Source of the DNA: DASWYT01 sp965246875
Lineage (GTDB): Bacteria; Pseudomonadota; Alphaproteobacteria; Micavibrionales; SZUA-601
Direction: 5' to 3'
NCBI GenBank assembly: GCA_965246875.1
Contig: CBDFFU010000003.1
Location: forward strand, 744,001 to 808,000
Length of the DNA stretch: 64,000 bases
In this document: one piece after another, positions 51,067 to 59,592 of the stretch
How the letters are laid out: the number at the start of each line of letters is the position of its first letter
Position numbering within the stretch: position 1 is the stretch's first letter
Made by a program: the position numbers and the translations under genes
Notes under the pieces: model-generated
The model's input: only the letters and a program-made list of their open reading frames with translations
Told to the model about the DNA's origin: nothing
The model's database searches: none

Positions 51067-52068
51067 CCCTGACGCAAAAAAAATCGGTTGGTATCATAGG
51101 CGCCGGTGCCTGGGGAACAGCGCTTGGGTTTGCCATGCATCGTGCCGGTCATGCGGTGCGGTTGTGGATGCGTGACGGCAATGCTGCCTATGCCATGCAA
51201 AACAGCCGGATGAATGAGAGGTATCTGCCGGGTTACCCGTTGCCGGATGATATGACGGTAACGGCGGCCAGACAGGATCTGGAACAATGCGATGTCATTC
51301 TCATCTGCACACCAGCGCAGCATGTGGCCACAATCCTGCCCAGCTTTCATTTCAAAACCGTAGTGCCACTATTAATTTGCGCCAAAGGCATTGACATTAA
51401 AACCGGACATTTACTGTCGCAAATCGTGGCCAATATCTGTCCGCAGCATCCCCTCGGTATTTTGACCGGGCCAAGTTTTGCACAGGAAGTGGCCGAGGAT
51501 TTGCCAACGGCTTTGACTTTGGCCATGGACGACAGCCAGACCAATCTGGCCTATGATCTCTGCCAGATTCTGTCATCGCCGCATGTGCGTATTTATGCCA
51601 GTCAGGACATGATTGGCGCGCAAATCGGCGGGGCCGTGAAAAACGTCATTGCCATCGCGTGCGGTATTGCCAGCGGCAAAAATCTGGGTGACAACGCCCC
51701 GCGCCGCACTCATTACACGGGGGCTGGCTGAAATTGTTCGTCTTGGCAAAGCCCTCGGTGCGGATAGCGATACGTTTTTAGGCTTGTCCGGTTTGGGTGA
51801 TCTGACGCTGACCTGCAACGCCATGCAATCGCGGAATTTTTCATTGGGTGTCGCCGTCGGCCGTGGTGAAAACCCGCAAAGCATTTTACGCGAACGTCAC
51901 TCCGTCGCCGAAGGTATCTATACCGCCGAAGCAGTGACATTATTGGCGCAAAAGCTTGGCATCGACATGCCTATCACCCAAGCCGTGCACGAGACTCTAT
52001 CAGGTGCAAAATCAATTGACTATGTGATCAAGGGATTGCTGGAGCGTCCGGTGAAGACGGAAAATTGA
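51063..52068 (+). pseudogene. gpsA: Glycerol-3-phosphate dehydrogenase [NAD(P)+] (GpsA), interrupted by a one-base frame change
   Basis: GpsA makes sn-glycerol-3-phosphate for phospholipids. The first frame (51063-51731) has VGIIGAGAWGTALGFAMHRAG, CAKGID, GILTGPSFAQEVAEDLPTAL and GGAVKNVIAIACGIASGKNLGDNA. It then runs off into PRRTHYTGAG and a stop. The family continues RAALITRGLAEI..., which is found in the next frame, with FLGLSGLGDLTLTC to 52068. Removing one C from the CCCC run at 51697-51700 restores a full gene of about 334 codons. Either a real mutation or an indel error in a homopolymer; the gene is normally essential, which favours error unless a second copy exists. Confidence 0.9.
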
Positions 52069-52077
52069 TAAACGCTG

Positions 52078-52879
52078 TTAATGCTGAAGCTGTAAAAGGT
52101 TACCGTACAGTTCGTTTAAAACACGATTGCCTTCCGTGATGTGGCATTGCTTTTCATACTGTTTAGAGTTGGCACTATACAGCACAAGATCACTTAATGT
52201 CTGCGGCAAACAGCATTCCTCGACAACAAACTTTAATTCAGGTGAATATCGGTCGACCGGAATGTCATAAAGCTGTGCCATAACCATGAAAAGATTTATA
52301 ACCACAATGATAATCAATTTCAGCAGCTTTGTTTACCAAATCATTATTGTTAGATGAATGAATATAGTGACAGATAGTAGACCGCGTTTCATCTAATTCC
52401 AGCATGTTCTGCAATGTTCCTGCGTAGTCACTGAGAAGCTTGGTAATTGGTTGTGGTAGTACATCAGGAGTTGTTGCGGGCGATGGGACATCATCTCTTT
52501 TGCCAAAAGTATTGTATTGTGAAATCAAAATCTGATCCAGTTCTTCGTATGAATCTGGAAGAATAGTGGAGGTCATACTACCAAGCATACTGGTGTAAGA
52601 CGATCTGTAATAACTGATTTTATTATCTGTATGAACCATATCTGTGATGTGCTCAACAACAATGTCATCATCGAGCATACTGTCAGCATACATGCTTAAA
52701 GCGCCATGTTGGATAACACTGTTCCAATATCTAAAATGACGTCGCTGTTGTTGAGGCGTATATGGATTTTGTATGTCGCCTGCGCGAAGTGCATCAAGAT
52801 TGTCATGCACGCGTGTCACAACATCATGCATGCATAAAAAGTCGTTTACCTTTTGAACAGATTTCAAAAACATATTCAT
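52078..52879 (-). pseudogene. Orphan gene of unknown function in two frames
   Basis: I do not recognise it. The first frame (52879-52265, 204 residues, MNMFLKSVQKVNDFL...) ends HGYGTAL and stop. The next frame continues from the same point (LYDIPVDRYSPELKFVVEECC...) to 52078. Dropping one T near 52267-52271 joins them as one protein of about 266 residues. The alternative is two overlapping genes, the second starting at ATG 52317 or the ATGs just before QLYDIP. Helical, no signal peptide, A+T-rich compared with gpsA and the epimerase. It has a perfect promoter. Confidence 0.6.
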
Positions 52880-52886
52880 ATGTCAT

Positions 52887-52914
52887 ATTATAAAAAATGA
52901 CTTTGTTCTGTCAA
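52887..52914 (-). promoter_or_regulatory. Perfect-consensus promoter, predicted leaderless start
   Basis: TTGACA (52914-52909), 16 bp, TATAAT (52892-52887): both hexamers match the sigma-70 consensus exactly. The RNA should start near 52880, and the gene's first ATG is at 52879 (another in frame at 52873). No ribosome-binding site is present. Confidence 0.7.
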
Positions 52915-52971
52915 TGATTTTGCGTATCCTGTCAAAGTTATTTTTGCCTCATCGCGAAAGAAGGGATAACA

Positions 52972-53943
52972 GTGAATTCCTATCAATATACGGTCGTGCC
53001 AGAAGAACACGCCTTTGCCGGCGAGGGCTTTAAAATCGCGCGTGAAACAAAAACGGTCGCACCCGTTGTCAAACTCACTCTGGAACAAAACGGTTTTACT
53101 GGCATCGGTGAGGGGGTGCCGTTGAAACGTTACGGCCAGACGGCGGAAAGTGTGTCGGCACAGCTGCAGGATTATTGCGCCGCGCAAATCTCATTGGACC
53201 AGTTAGAGAACATTCCCGCCGGCCCAGCCCGATTCGCCCTTGACACGGCTTTGACACAAATTGCTGCACAGCAGGCCGGCCAGACCATCCCGCAATTTTT
53301 TGATATTGCGGCCATGCCACCCACGCCAACAGCCTTTACCCTCAGCATCGACACGCCGGACAAAATGCAGGCCATGGCGCGTGAGCGTTTGGACTTTGCG
53401 ACGCTCAAATTAAAGTTAGGCAATGACGATCTCAATCTGGAACGGCTGGCCGCGATCACCGAGGCCGCGCCTCACGCCAAATTCATTCTGGATGCCAATG
53501 AATCACTGACGCCACAAACGCTAGAGAAACTGTTGGCTGACCTGTCACGCTTTCCTGTGATTTTGATGGAGCAGCCATTGCCTGCCGGGCAGGACGAGGC
53601 GTTAAAGTCGCTGCAATCACCCATTCCGTTTGCCGCCGATGAATCCTGTCACACCATCGCTGACTTGCCGAACCTGCAAAACAAATATCAGGTCGTGAAT
53701 CTCAAGCTTGATAAAACCGGCGGCCTGCATCACGCTTTGCAGATGGCGCAGCAGGCAACAGAGATGGGCTTTGATATCATGATCGGCTGCATGGGGTCAA
53801 CGTCCCTAGCTATCTATCCGGCGTTATTATTGGCTTATAAAACGCAGGCTAAATACATCGACCTTGATGGTGCCTTGTTACTGGAACGCGACCCTTACGG
53901 TTTTGTCACTTATGCCGATGGTAAGGTGTCCTTGTCTTTGTAA
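52972..53943 (+). CDS. Enolase-superfamily dipeptide (L-Ala-D/L-Glu) epimerase-like
   Basis: This muconate-lactonising subgroup protein has the KxK acid/base motif TLKLKLGND and metal ligands in ILDANESL (Asp), LMEQPLP (Glu) and AADESCH (Asp). The second base Lys is in VNLKLDKTGGL, and the subgroup motif GCMGSTSLAI follows. It fits L-Ala-D/L-Glu epimerases that recycle murein peptides. Start is GTG 52972 after AAGAAGGGAT. It has 323 residues; its 3' end overlaps the convergent SDR gene by 34 bp. Confidence 0.82.
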   Translation: MNSYQYTVVPEEHAFAGEGFKIARETKTVAPVVKLTLEQNGFTGIGEGVPLKRYGQTAESVSAQLQDYCAAQISLDQLENIPAGPARFALDTALTQIAAQQAGQTIPQFFDIAAMPPTPTAFTLSIDTPDKMQAMARERLDFATLKLKLGNDDLNLERLAAITEAAPHAKFILDANESLTPQTLEKLLADLSRFPVILMEQPLPAGQDEALKSLQSPIPFAADESCHTIADLPNLQNKYQVVNLKLDKTGGLHHALQMAQQATEMGFDIMIGCMGSTSLAIYPALLLAYKTQAKYIDLDGALLLERDPYGFVTYADGKVSLSL

Positions 53944-54770
53944 ATCGCGCTGAGGCCTTCGACATAGGTCGGATAGTGCAATTGCACACCTAAATCGTTC
54001 TTGATTTTTTCATTGCACACGCGTTTGCAATCGCGATAAAATTCTTGCGCCATTGGGCTCAGTTCAGCATTTGATATTGCAATTCTTTGCGGTGGCGTCA
54101 GTCCTATTAAATCATAGGCAAACCGCATGACATCACTTTGCGCGGCAGGCAAATCGTCACCGACATTGAACACGCCCGATTGTCCTTGGGTATACCCTGC
54201 CATGATCGTCTGCGCGATATCATCCACATGAATCCGGTTAAACACATGACCCGGCGCATCAATTATCTTGCCGTCACCCGATGCAATGCGGTCGAATACG
54301 GAACGGCCTGGCCCGTAAATCCCGCTTAGGCGAAAAATCTGCACCGGTACGTTGTTTTTCTCACCCCACGCCTGCCATTGCTGTTCGGCTAAAACGCGTT
54401 GTTCGCCACGCGCCGAGGTGGGCTTAGTATCTGATTGCTCATCCACCCAACCGCCATGCGCATCACCATACACACCGGTCGTCGACAGATAGCCGATCCA
54501 TTTTAAATTTTTAAGCTGCGGCAACAAATTATTAATCTGCGCCGCGACCAGACAGCCATTCATACCGGGCGGCACGGAAATCAACCAAGCATCGGCCGCG
54601 GCTAGAGTCTGCAATCCAGCGGCTGATAAATCCGCCTGCCCATGCCAAGCAAAAATATTGTCTTGATCCGCGATAATCCGTTGCGTGCCACAAACCGCAC
54701 CGCCAGCAGTTACGACCAGCGGCGCAACATGCTCCGCGACATAGCCATACCCAAAACAAAACAGGTTCAA
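53910..54770 (-). CDS. NAD(P)-dependent SDR-like protein, YeeZ-type
   Basis: The extended-SDR-like protein starts MNLFCFGYGYVAEHVAPLV. It has LKWIGYLSTTGVYGDAHGGWVDE, a FRLSGIYGPGRSVFDRI segment and NRIHVDDIAQTI. These match the YeeZ/atypical SDR group found near membrane or wall genes. Substrate unknown. Its start overlaps the sdhA stop by 4 bp, so it is cotranscribed with sdhCDA, occupying the place of sdhB. Confidence 0.78.
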   Translation of the reverse strand: MNLFCFGYGYVAEHVAPLVVTAGGAVCGTQRIIADQDNIFAWHGQADLSAAGLQTLAAADAWLISVPPGMNGCLVAAQINNLLPQLKNLKWIGYLSTTGVYGDAHGGWVDEQSDTKPTSARGEQRVLAEQQWQAWGEKNNVPVQIFRLSGIYGPGRSVFDRIASGDGKIIDAPGHVFNRIHVDDIAQTIMAGYTQGQSGVFNVGDDLPAAQSDVMRFAYDLIGLTPPQRIAISNAELSPMAQEFYRDCKRVCNEKIKNDLGVQLHYPTYVEGLSAIYKDKDTLPSA

Positions 54771-56584
54771 TAGGTCCGCGCTTTGGGCGGCACCGGAGCC
54801 ACTTCATCGGTTTTGCTGTCCAAAATGACCGGACGCTTGCCAAGCGACACCTGGCCATTTGTATCATCCACCCAGATCAGGGAATGGTGCAGCCAGTTGA
54901 CGTCATCACGCGTCGAGAAATCTTCACGTGCATGAGCGCCGCGTGATTCCTGACGTGCTTGCGCACTATGGATAGTCGCCACCGCTTGCGGCAAAAGATT
55001 ATCCAGCTCCAGCGTTTCAACCAGATCAGAATTCCAGATCAGCGAGCGATCCTGCGCACCAATATGGGCAAAGTTTTGATAGAGACCATCAATCTTTGCC
55101 ACACCTTCATCCAGCACCTCTTTGGTACGGAACACGGCGCAATTATTCTGCATCGTTTTCTGCATTTGCAAACGCAAGTTTGCCGTTGAAATCTCGCCCT
55201 TGGCATGACGCACACGGTCAAAACGCGCCACCGCTTTATCGACGATATCTTTTGGCAAGGCCTTGTGTGCCGTACCCGGCGTGACGGTTTTCGCCGCTTG
55301 AATGGCCGCCGCCCGGCCAAAGACAACGAGGTCGAGCAACGAATTCGACCCCAAACGGTTCGCGCCATGCACCGACACACACGCCGCTTCGCCAATCGCC
55401 ATCAAACCCTGCACCACACGGTTCGGATCTTGTTCGGTTGGATGCAGCACTTCGGTGTGCATGTTGGTCGGAATGCCACCCATATTATAATGCACGGTTG
55501 GCAACACCGGAATCGGAGATTTCAACACATCGACGCCGGAGAAAATCCGTGCGGTTTCGGCGATGCCGGGCAGACGCTGGTGTATCACCTCTGGCCCCAG
55601 ATGTTCCAGATGCAAAAAGATGTGATCGTTTTCCTTGCCCACGCCGTGACCGGCGCGAATTTCCATGGTCATCGCGCGTGACACCACATCGCGTGACGCC
55701 AGGTCCTTGGCATGTGGCGCATAGCGTTCCATGAAACGTTCGCCGGTGGAGTTGGTCAGATACCCGCCTTCGCCACGCGCGCCTTCGGTGATCAGACACC
55801 CGGCGCCATAGACACCGGTTGGGTGGAATTGCACGAACTCCATGTCCTGTAATGGCAATCCCGCGCGCGCCACCATGCCGCCACCATCACCGGTACAGGT
55901 ATGTGCCGACGTACAGGAGAAATAAGCGCGGCCATAACCACCCGTGGCCAACACGGTTTGATGTCCGCGGAACACATGCAACGAACCATCATCAAGACAC
56001 CAGGCGAGGACACCCAGACAATCACCGGATTGCGGATCCATCAACAAATCCAGCACAAAATATTCGACAAAAAATTCCGCGCGATGTTTCAAGCTTTGCT
56101 GATACAGCGTGTGCAAAATCGCGTGACCGGTCCGGTCAGCCGCCGCACAAGTGCGAAATGCCTGGCCTTCGCCGTAATGTGTCGTCATGCCACCAAAGGC
56201 GCGCTGGTAAATCTTGCCTTCAGCCGTCCGTGAAAACGGTACGCCGTAATGCTCCAGTTCAATAATGGCCGGAATCGCTTCCTTGCACATATAGGCAATC
56301 GCATCCTGATCGCCCAGCCAGTCCGACCCTTTGATAGTGTCGTAAAAATGGAAACGCCAGTCATCTTCGCCCATATTGCCAAGCGCTGCCGAAATCCCGC
56401 CTTGCGCCGCAACAGTGTGTGAGCGTGTTGGAAACACTTTGGTCAGACAGGCGGTGCGCAAGCCTTTTTCTGCCATGCCAAAGGTCGCGCGCAAACCGGC
56501 ACCGCCAGCCCCGACCACGACAACATCGTAATCATGATAGGTGATCGGATAAGCATCAGCGGAGGTGGAGGTGTTCTGGGTCAT
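54767..56584 (-). CDS. sdhA: Succinate dehydrogenase flavoprotein subunit (SdhA)
   Basis: SdhA is the FAD-containing catalytic subunit of complex II. It shows VVVVGAGGAGLRATFGMAEKG, the FAD-linking His in TRSHTVAAQGGISAALGN, the active-site FHPTGVYGAGCLITEGARGEGG and LGSNSLLDLVVFGRAAA. The C-terminus is HSLIWVDDTNGQVSLGKRPV. It has 605 residues, the usual length. ATGA overlap with sdhD. sdhB is not present downstream in this window. Confidence 0.96.
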   Translation of the reverse strand: MTQNTSTSADAYPITYHDYDVVVVGAGGAGLRATFGMAEKGLRTACLTKVFPTRSHTVAAQGGISAALGNMGEDDWRFHFYDTIKGSDWLGDQDAIAYMCKEAIPAIIELEHYGVPFSRTAEGKIYQRAFGGMTTHYGEGQAFRTCAAADRTGHAILHTLYQQSLKHRAEFFVEYFVLDLLMDPQSGDCLGVLAWCLDDGSLHVFRGHQTVLATGGYGRAYFSCTSAHTCTGDGGGMVARAGLPLQDMEFVQFHPTGVYGAGCLITEGARGEGGYLTNSTGERFMERYAPHAKDLASRDVVSRAMTMEIRAGHGVGKENDHIFLHLEHLGPEVIHQRLPGIAETARIFSGVDVLKSPIPVLPTVHYNMGGIPTNMHTEVLHPTEQDPNRVVQGLMAIGEAACVSVHGANRLGSNSLLDLVVFGRAAAIQAAKTVTPGTAHKALPKDIVDKAVARFDRVRHAKGEISTANLRLQMQKTMQNNCAVFRTKEVLDEGVAKIDGLYQNFAHIGAQDRSLIWNSDLVETLELDNLLPQAVATIHSAQARQESRGAHAREDFSTRDDVNWLHHSLIWVDDTNGQVSLGKRPVILDSKTDEVAPVPPKARTY

Positions 56585-57003
56585 GCGACAATACGTGTTC
56601 TAAAAGCGATATAGAGGACAGCGATAATGCCGGCCAAACCGCCGGCAGTACAGACAATGTAATAGAGAATAATGGCCAACACCTGCGCAAAACGCTGATG
56701 CACATAATCAATGATAATTTCCAGACCGCCAATGGCCGCGTGATAAAAATTCACCGCCAGAAACGCAATCATCAAACCGGTCACCACAGGTTTACGGATC
56801 CAATTGATGGCATCGGCATAACCGGCACCCGTTGCAATCAAATGCACAACGCTCAGGAAAAACCACAGGGTGAGGGGAATGAGGATGATGGACGTCACCT
56901 TGATCATCCACCAGTGATGCGTCCCCGATTTCGCCGACCCGTGTCCGCGCGCCTTGGCCAGCGGTGAGGTGATCGTGTTGCCTTTAAAATTATCGTCGCT
57001 CAT
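56581..57003 (-). CDS. sdhD: Succinate dehydrogenase membrane anchor subunit (SdhD)
   Basis: This small complex II anchor has three hydrophobic helices: WMIKVTSIILIPLTLWFFLSV, VTGLMIAFLAVNFYHAAIGG and ILYYIVCTAGGLAGIIAVLYIAF. The haem/quinone-region pattern HAAIGGLEIIIDYVH is typical of alphaproteobacterial SdhD. 140 residues; lies 31 bp after sdhC. Confidence 0.9.
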   Translation of the reverse strand: MSDDNFKGNTITSPLAKARGHGSAKSGTHHWWMIKVTSIILIPLTLWFFLSVVHLIATGAGYADAINWIRKPVVTGLMIAFLAVNFYHAAIGGLEIIIDYVHQRFAQVLAIILYYIVCTAGGLAGIIAVLYIAFRTRIVA

Positions 57004-57034
57004 GTGCGTATTACCTTTTAGAAATTTATGCCGG

Positions 57035-57508
57035 CTAGAAGATGGTATCGGCGTAAAAATAAACCCAGCTGATGGCGGTCAATACAACCGACAAGATCAA
57101 TACGGCGTAACCCGTGCGATAGGTCGTCGGCAGATCAAACCCTTTGCCAGTGTCATACATTAAATGACGCATGCCGTTCAGCAATTGATAGAGAAACGCC
57201 CATGTCCAGCCAATCAGACAGATATGCCCCAGCGGGTGCGCGGCAATACGCACAAACTGTGCATACGAATCTTCGCCCTGCGCCAGGGAGACCAACCACC
57301 ACAACATGACGAATGATCCCACCACCAGGGCCGCACCGGTCAAACGGTGCAGGATCGATGTGATCAGCGGAATGCGAAATTTGAAAATCTGTAAATGTGG
57401 TGACAATGGCCGGGCGCGGTCACGGGCCTGCATGCCAGCGGTTTGCCCGGTCATGGTCTGCGCGCCGGCCGGCGCGGCATTCGACGTGGTTTCAGAGCTT
57501 GACGACAT
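57035..57508 (-). CDS. sdhC: Succinate dehydrogenase cytochrome b556 subunit (SdhC)
   Basis: This complex II cytochrome b subunit has the signature ARPLSPHLQIFKFRIPLITSILHRLTG before the first helix, with the Ser/His involved in quinone and haem binding. LLNGMRHLMYDTGKG is in the second half. There are three membrane helices. Start is uncertain: ATG 57508 gives an Ala/Thr-rich 25-residue extension, and later ATGs (MTGQT, MQARD) are possible. Confidence 0.92.
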   Translation of the reverse strand: MSSSSETTSNAAPAGAQTMTGQTAGMQARDRARPLSPHLQIFKFRIPLITSILHRLTGAALVVGSFVMLWWLVSLAQGEDSYAQFVRIAAHPLGHICLIGWTWAFLYQLLNGMRHLMYDTGKGFDLPTTYRTGYAVLILSVVLTAISWVYFYADTIF

Positions 57509-57620
57509 GGCAACCCATCAGAGAAAGAAAGATAACCAGAGTATAGGTTGAAAATGCCACTGAGGAAAGTCACCAGAATCAGATATAAGATAAGCTCTGT
57601 GTAGTGCAAATGGGGATATT

Positions 57621-58172
57621 ATGGCTGATACAATGTTGAATTTAATAGATAGCAACGATCATATTATCGGTCAGGCCTTGCGCTCGACCATTCACCGCGA
57701 CGGTCTCTTGCACCGCGAAGTCCATATCTGGTTTATCACGCCAGAAAAGCAGGTCGTCTTCCAAAAACGCAGCCTGAACAAAGACACCAACCCCGGCCTG
57801 CTGACAACAGCGGTTGGCGGCCACGTCGAATTGGGCGCGGGTTACCTGGAATCGGCGCTGATCGAAGCGCGGGAAGAAGCAGGCTTAAGTTTAACGGCTA
57901 ATGATCTCATAGAGCTGGCGCGCTACGATAATAAAATTCATGATCAGCGCACAAACGTCTGCAACCATTTCTTCCGCAAACTCTATGGCCACGTCTTCAC
58001 CGGTAACATCGCCGACCTCATCATCGAACCCGGCGAGATCGAAGAATTTGTTTTGATCCCTTTCGCCGATCTGCTTAGGCCATCTAACGATTTACGTGAG
58101 CAGATGTCACCGTTTTTACTGGAGACAGAATTTCCGCAGGTGCAGGACGGGTTGTTGGCGTTGATGGAATGA
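57621..58172 (+). CDS. Nudix hydrolase-family protein
   Basis: This 183-residue protein is Idi/YfcD-like. The Nudix box is GGHVELGAGYLESALIEAREEAGL: the metal-binding EAREE core is kept, but the usual Glu after GHVExG is Ala and the usual Arg before E is Ile. The N-terminal LIDSNDHIIGQALRSTIHRDGLLHREVHIWF is typical of the YfcD/isopentenyl-isomerase-like branch. Substrate unknown; the altered box suggests changed activity. Monocistronic. Confidence 0.8.
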   Translation: MADTMLNLIDSNDHIIGQALRSTIHRDGLLHREVHIWFITPEKQVVFQKRSLNKDTNPGLLTTAVGGHVELGAGYLESALIEAREEAGLSLTANDLIELARYDNKIHDQRTNVCNHFFRKLYGHVFTGNIADLIIEPGEIEEFVLIPFADLLRPSNDLREQMSPFLLETEFPQVQDGLLALME

Positions 58173-58219
58173 AGACAATCAAAAAGACCTTCTTTTCAAC
58201 AAGTCTTTAAATATAATAG

Positions 58220-59437
58220 CTAGGGTATAGCATTCGGAAGGATGCCTTTGGCCTGTCCAACAGCACACATGACATGCAATACATGTGCTGTTTTCTCTGA
58301 TGGAGAAAGTGCGACAATTTCCTCTTCATTCAGGCCAAAACTTGATAAAATCGTCATGTTGATCGCTTGCCCAACATCACTGTTCATTAAATACTCGCGC
58401 AAGACGGGAGGCTTGGTTAAAAGAGCACCGAACTGCAGCATGCACATATCCGCATAAGGTTTCTCATTCGGATTGCAAAACTGCTGACGCAGTACGTTCT
58501 GCTTGCGCAAAGTGGCCCACAAATCTACGTCATGAAATGTAGTTAACACTGTTTTTGACGGTGTTGAGCCATCCATGTCATTCAATTTGAAAAGCGTCAC
58601 AATCGCGGGGCTGCTATCCTGTTTCTGTGTTTCAAGTGCAAGAGCATAGCGATAGGCACTGATCGTCGCTTGTTTCATAATATCTTTATTTAATGGATCT
58701 TCTTCAGCGAGTGCAAACATAAAATCAGAAGACGCTTTGTTGACAGCGATTGGGAACTTTTCATCTAAATCATTATGCATGGACCTATACAAATCATTTA
58801 AAAATGGATCAGAATGACCCATTTTTAAAATGACTGCTAAAGCTGCAACGATTTTAGCGTCGTTTTTAGCGATGGCATTCATATATTGTGTTGTTATGAC
58901 GATAACTTGATTACCAGCTTCTTCTTCTACAATTGAATTATTAGCTTTAATAAGTTTACGGCCGTAATGCTTATAAATTTTCCCAGCCATAAATTTTTCA
59001 TGAGATGTTGCGGTTTGAGAATCGCTTGCAACAGACAAAGCTGTTAACAAGCAAAGTTGCTCATAGCCGGCTGGCAGTTCAGGATTTATGCGTTCATCTG
59101 CAGGCTTGATTCCTTCACTCCATAAATATTCAAACGTTTTGTAAGACACATTGCTGACGTGTAGCATCAAATCTAAAGCCAAACGGCCTGAAGAAACCTT
59201 TTGGGATTTGAAATATCCCTCTTTTAAAAGGGAAAGAGTGGAACTGGATGCAATATCTTTGCGCTGTGATCCGACACCATAATGGATTAAACCATGATAT
59301 GCAGCTGCCGAGTTTGCATTGTCTTCTGATAATGTCAGCTGGTTGATTAATTCCGTAGTCGGATCCCTCCATAGACCAGAAGGATTATAAAGAGATTGAG
59401 CTAAATCTAAAATGGTCTCAGGGGTTTGATTTTTCAT
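58220..59437 (-). CDS. Orphan helical protein, A+T-rich gene
   Basis: I do not recognise this 405-residue protein. It starts at ATG 59437 (MKNQTPETILDLAQSLYN) after GGAGACC; a further open frame to 59470 has no such site. It appears largely helical, with repeated hydrophobic heptads (YEQLCLLTALSVASDS, IVAALAVILKMGHS, DIMKQATISAYRYALALE). No signal peptide or membrane segment. The composition is A+T-rich, unlike ftsZ next door. It may be acquired. Function unknown. Confidence 0.6.
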   Translation of the reverse strand: MKNQTPETILDLAQSLYNPSGLWRDPTTELINQLTLSEDNANSAAAYHGLIHYGVGSQRKDIASSSTLSLLKEGYFKSQKVSSGRLALDLMLHVSNVSYKTFEYLWSEGIKPADERINPELPAGYEQLCLLTALSVASDSQTATSHEKFMAGKIYKHYGRKLIKANNSIVEEEAGNQVIVITTQYMNAIAKNDAKIVAALAVILKMGHSDPFLNDLYRSMHNDLDEKFPIAVNKASSDFMFALAEEDPLNKDIMKQATISAYRYALALETQKQDSSPAIVTLFKLNDMDGSTPSKTVLTTFHDVDLWATLRKQNVLRQQFCNPNEKPYADMCMLQFGALLTKPPVLREYLMNSDVGQAINMTILSSFGLNEEEIVALSPSEKTAHVLHVMCAVGQAKGILPNAIP

Positions 59438-59461
59438 TATAGGTCTCCATGTGATGAAAGA

Positions 59462-59490
59462 AAAATACAAGCATATTTATTAATATGCAA
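59462..59490 (-). promoter_or_regulatory. Candidate promoter with palindromic operator upstream of the orphan gene
   Basis: TTGCAT (59490-59485), 17 bp, TATTTT (59467-59462) is a weak promoter. A perfect palindrome GCATATT-TATT-AATATGC (59471-59488) fills the spacer, an arrangement expected of a repressor-binding site. Confidence 0.4.
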
Positions 59491-59524
59491 ACACTATTTC
59501 GTTAATTTAACAGTTTTTGATAAT

Positions 59525-59552
59525 AAAAAGCCCGCTATAGAAGCGGGCTTTT
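59525..59552. terminator. Terminator downstream of ftsZ
   Basis: AAGCCCGCT (59528-59536) and AGCGGGCTT (59542-59550) form a 9-bp stem with a 5-base loop. The T-run is better on the minus strand, that is, after ftsZ. It separates ftsZ from the orphan promoter. Confidence 0.85.
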
Positions 59553-59592
59553 AAACTATGTGACGTCATATAGTTTGAGACCGTTTTTACTC

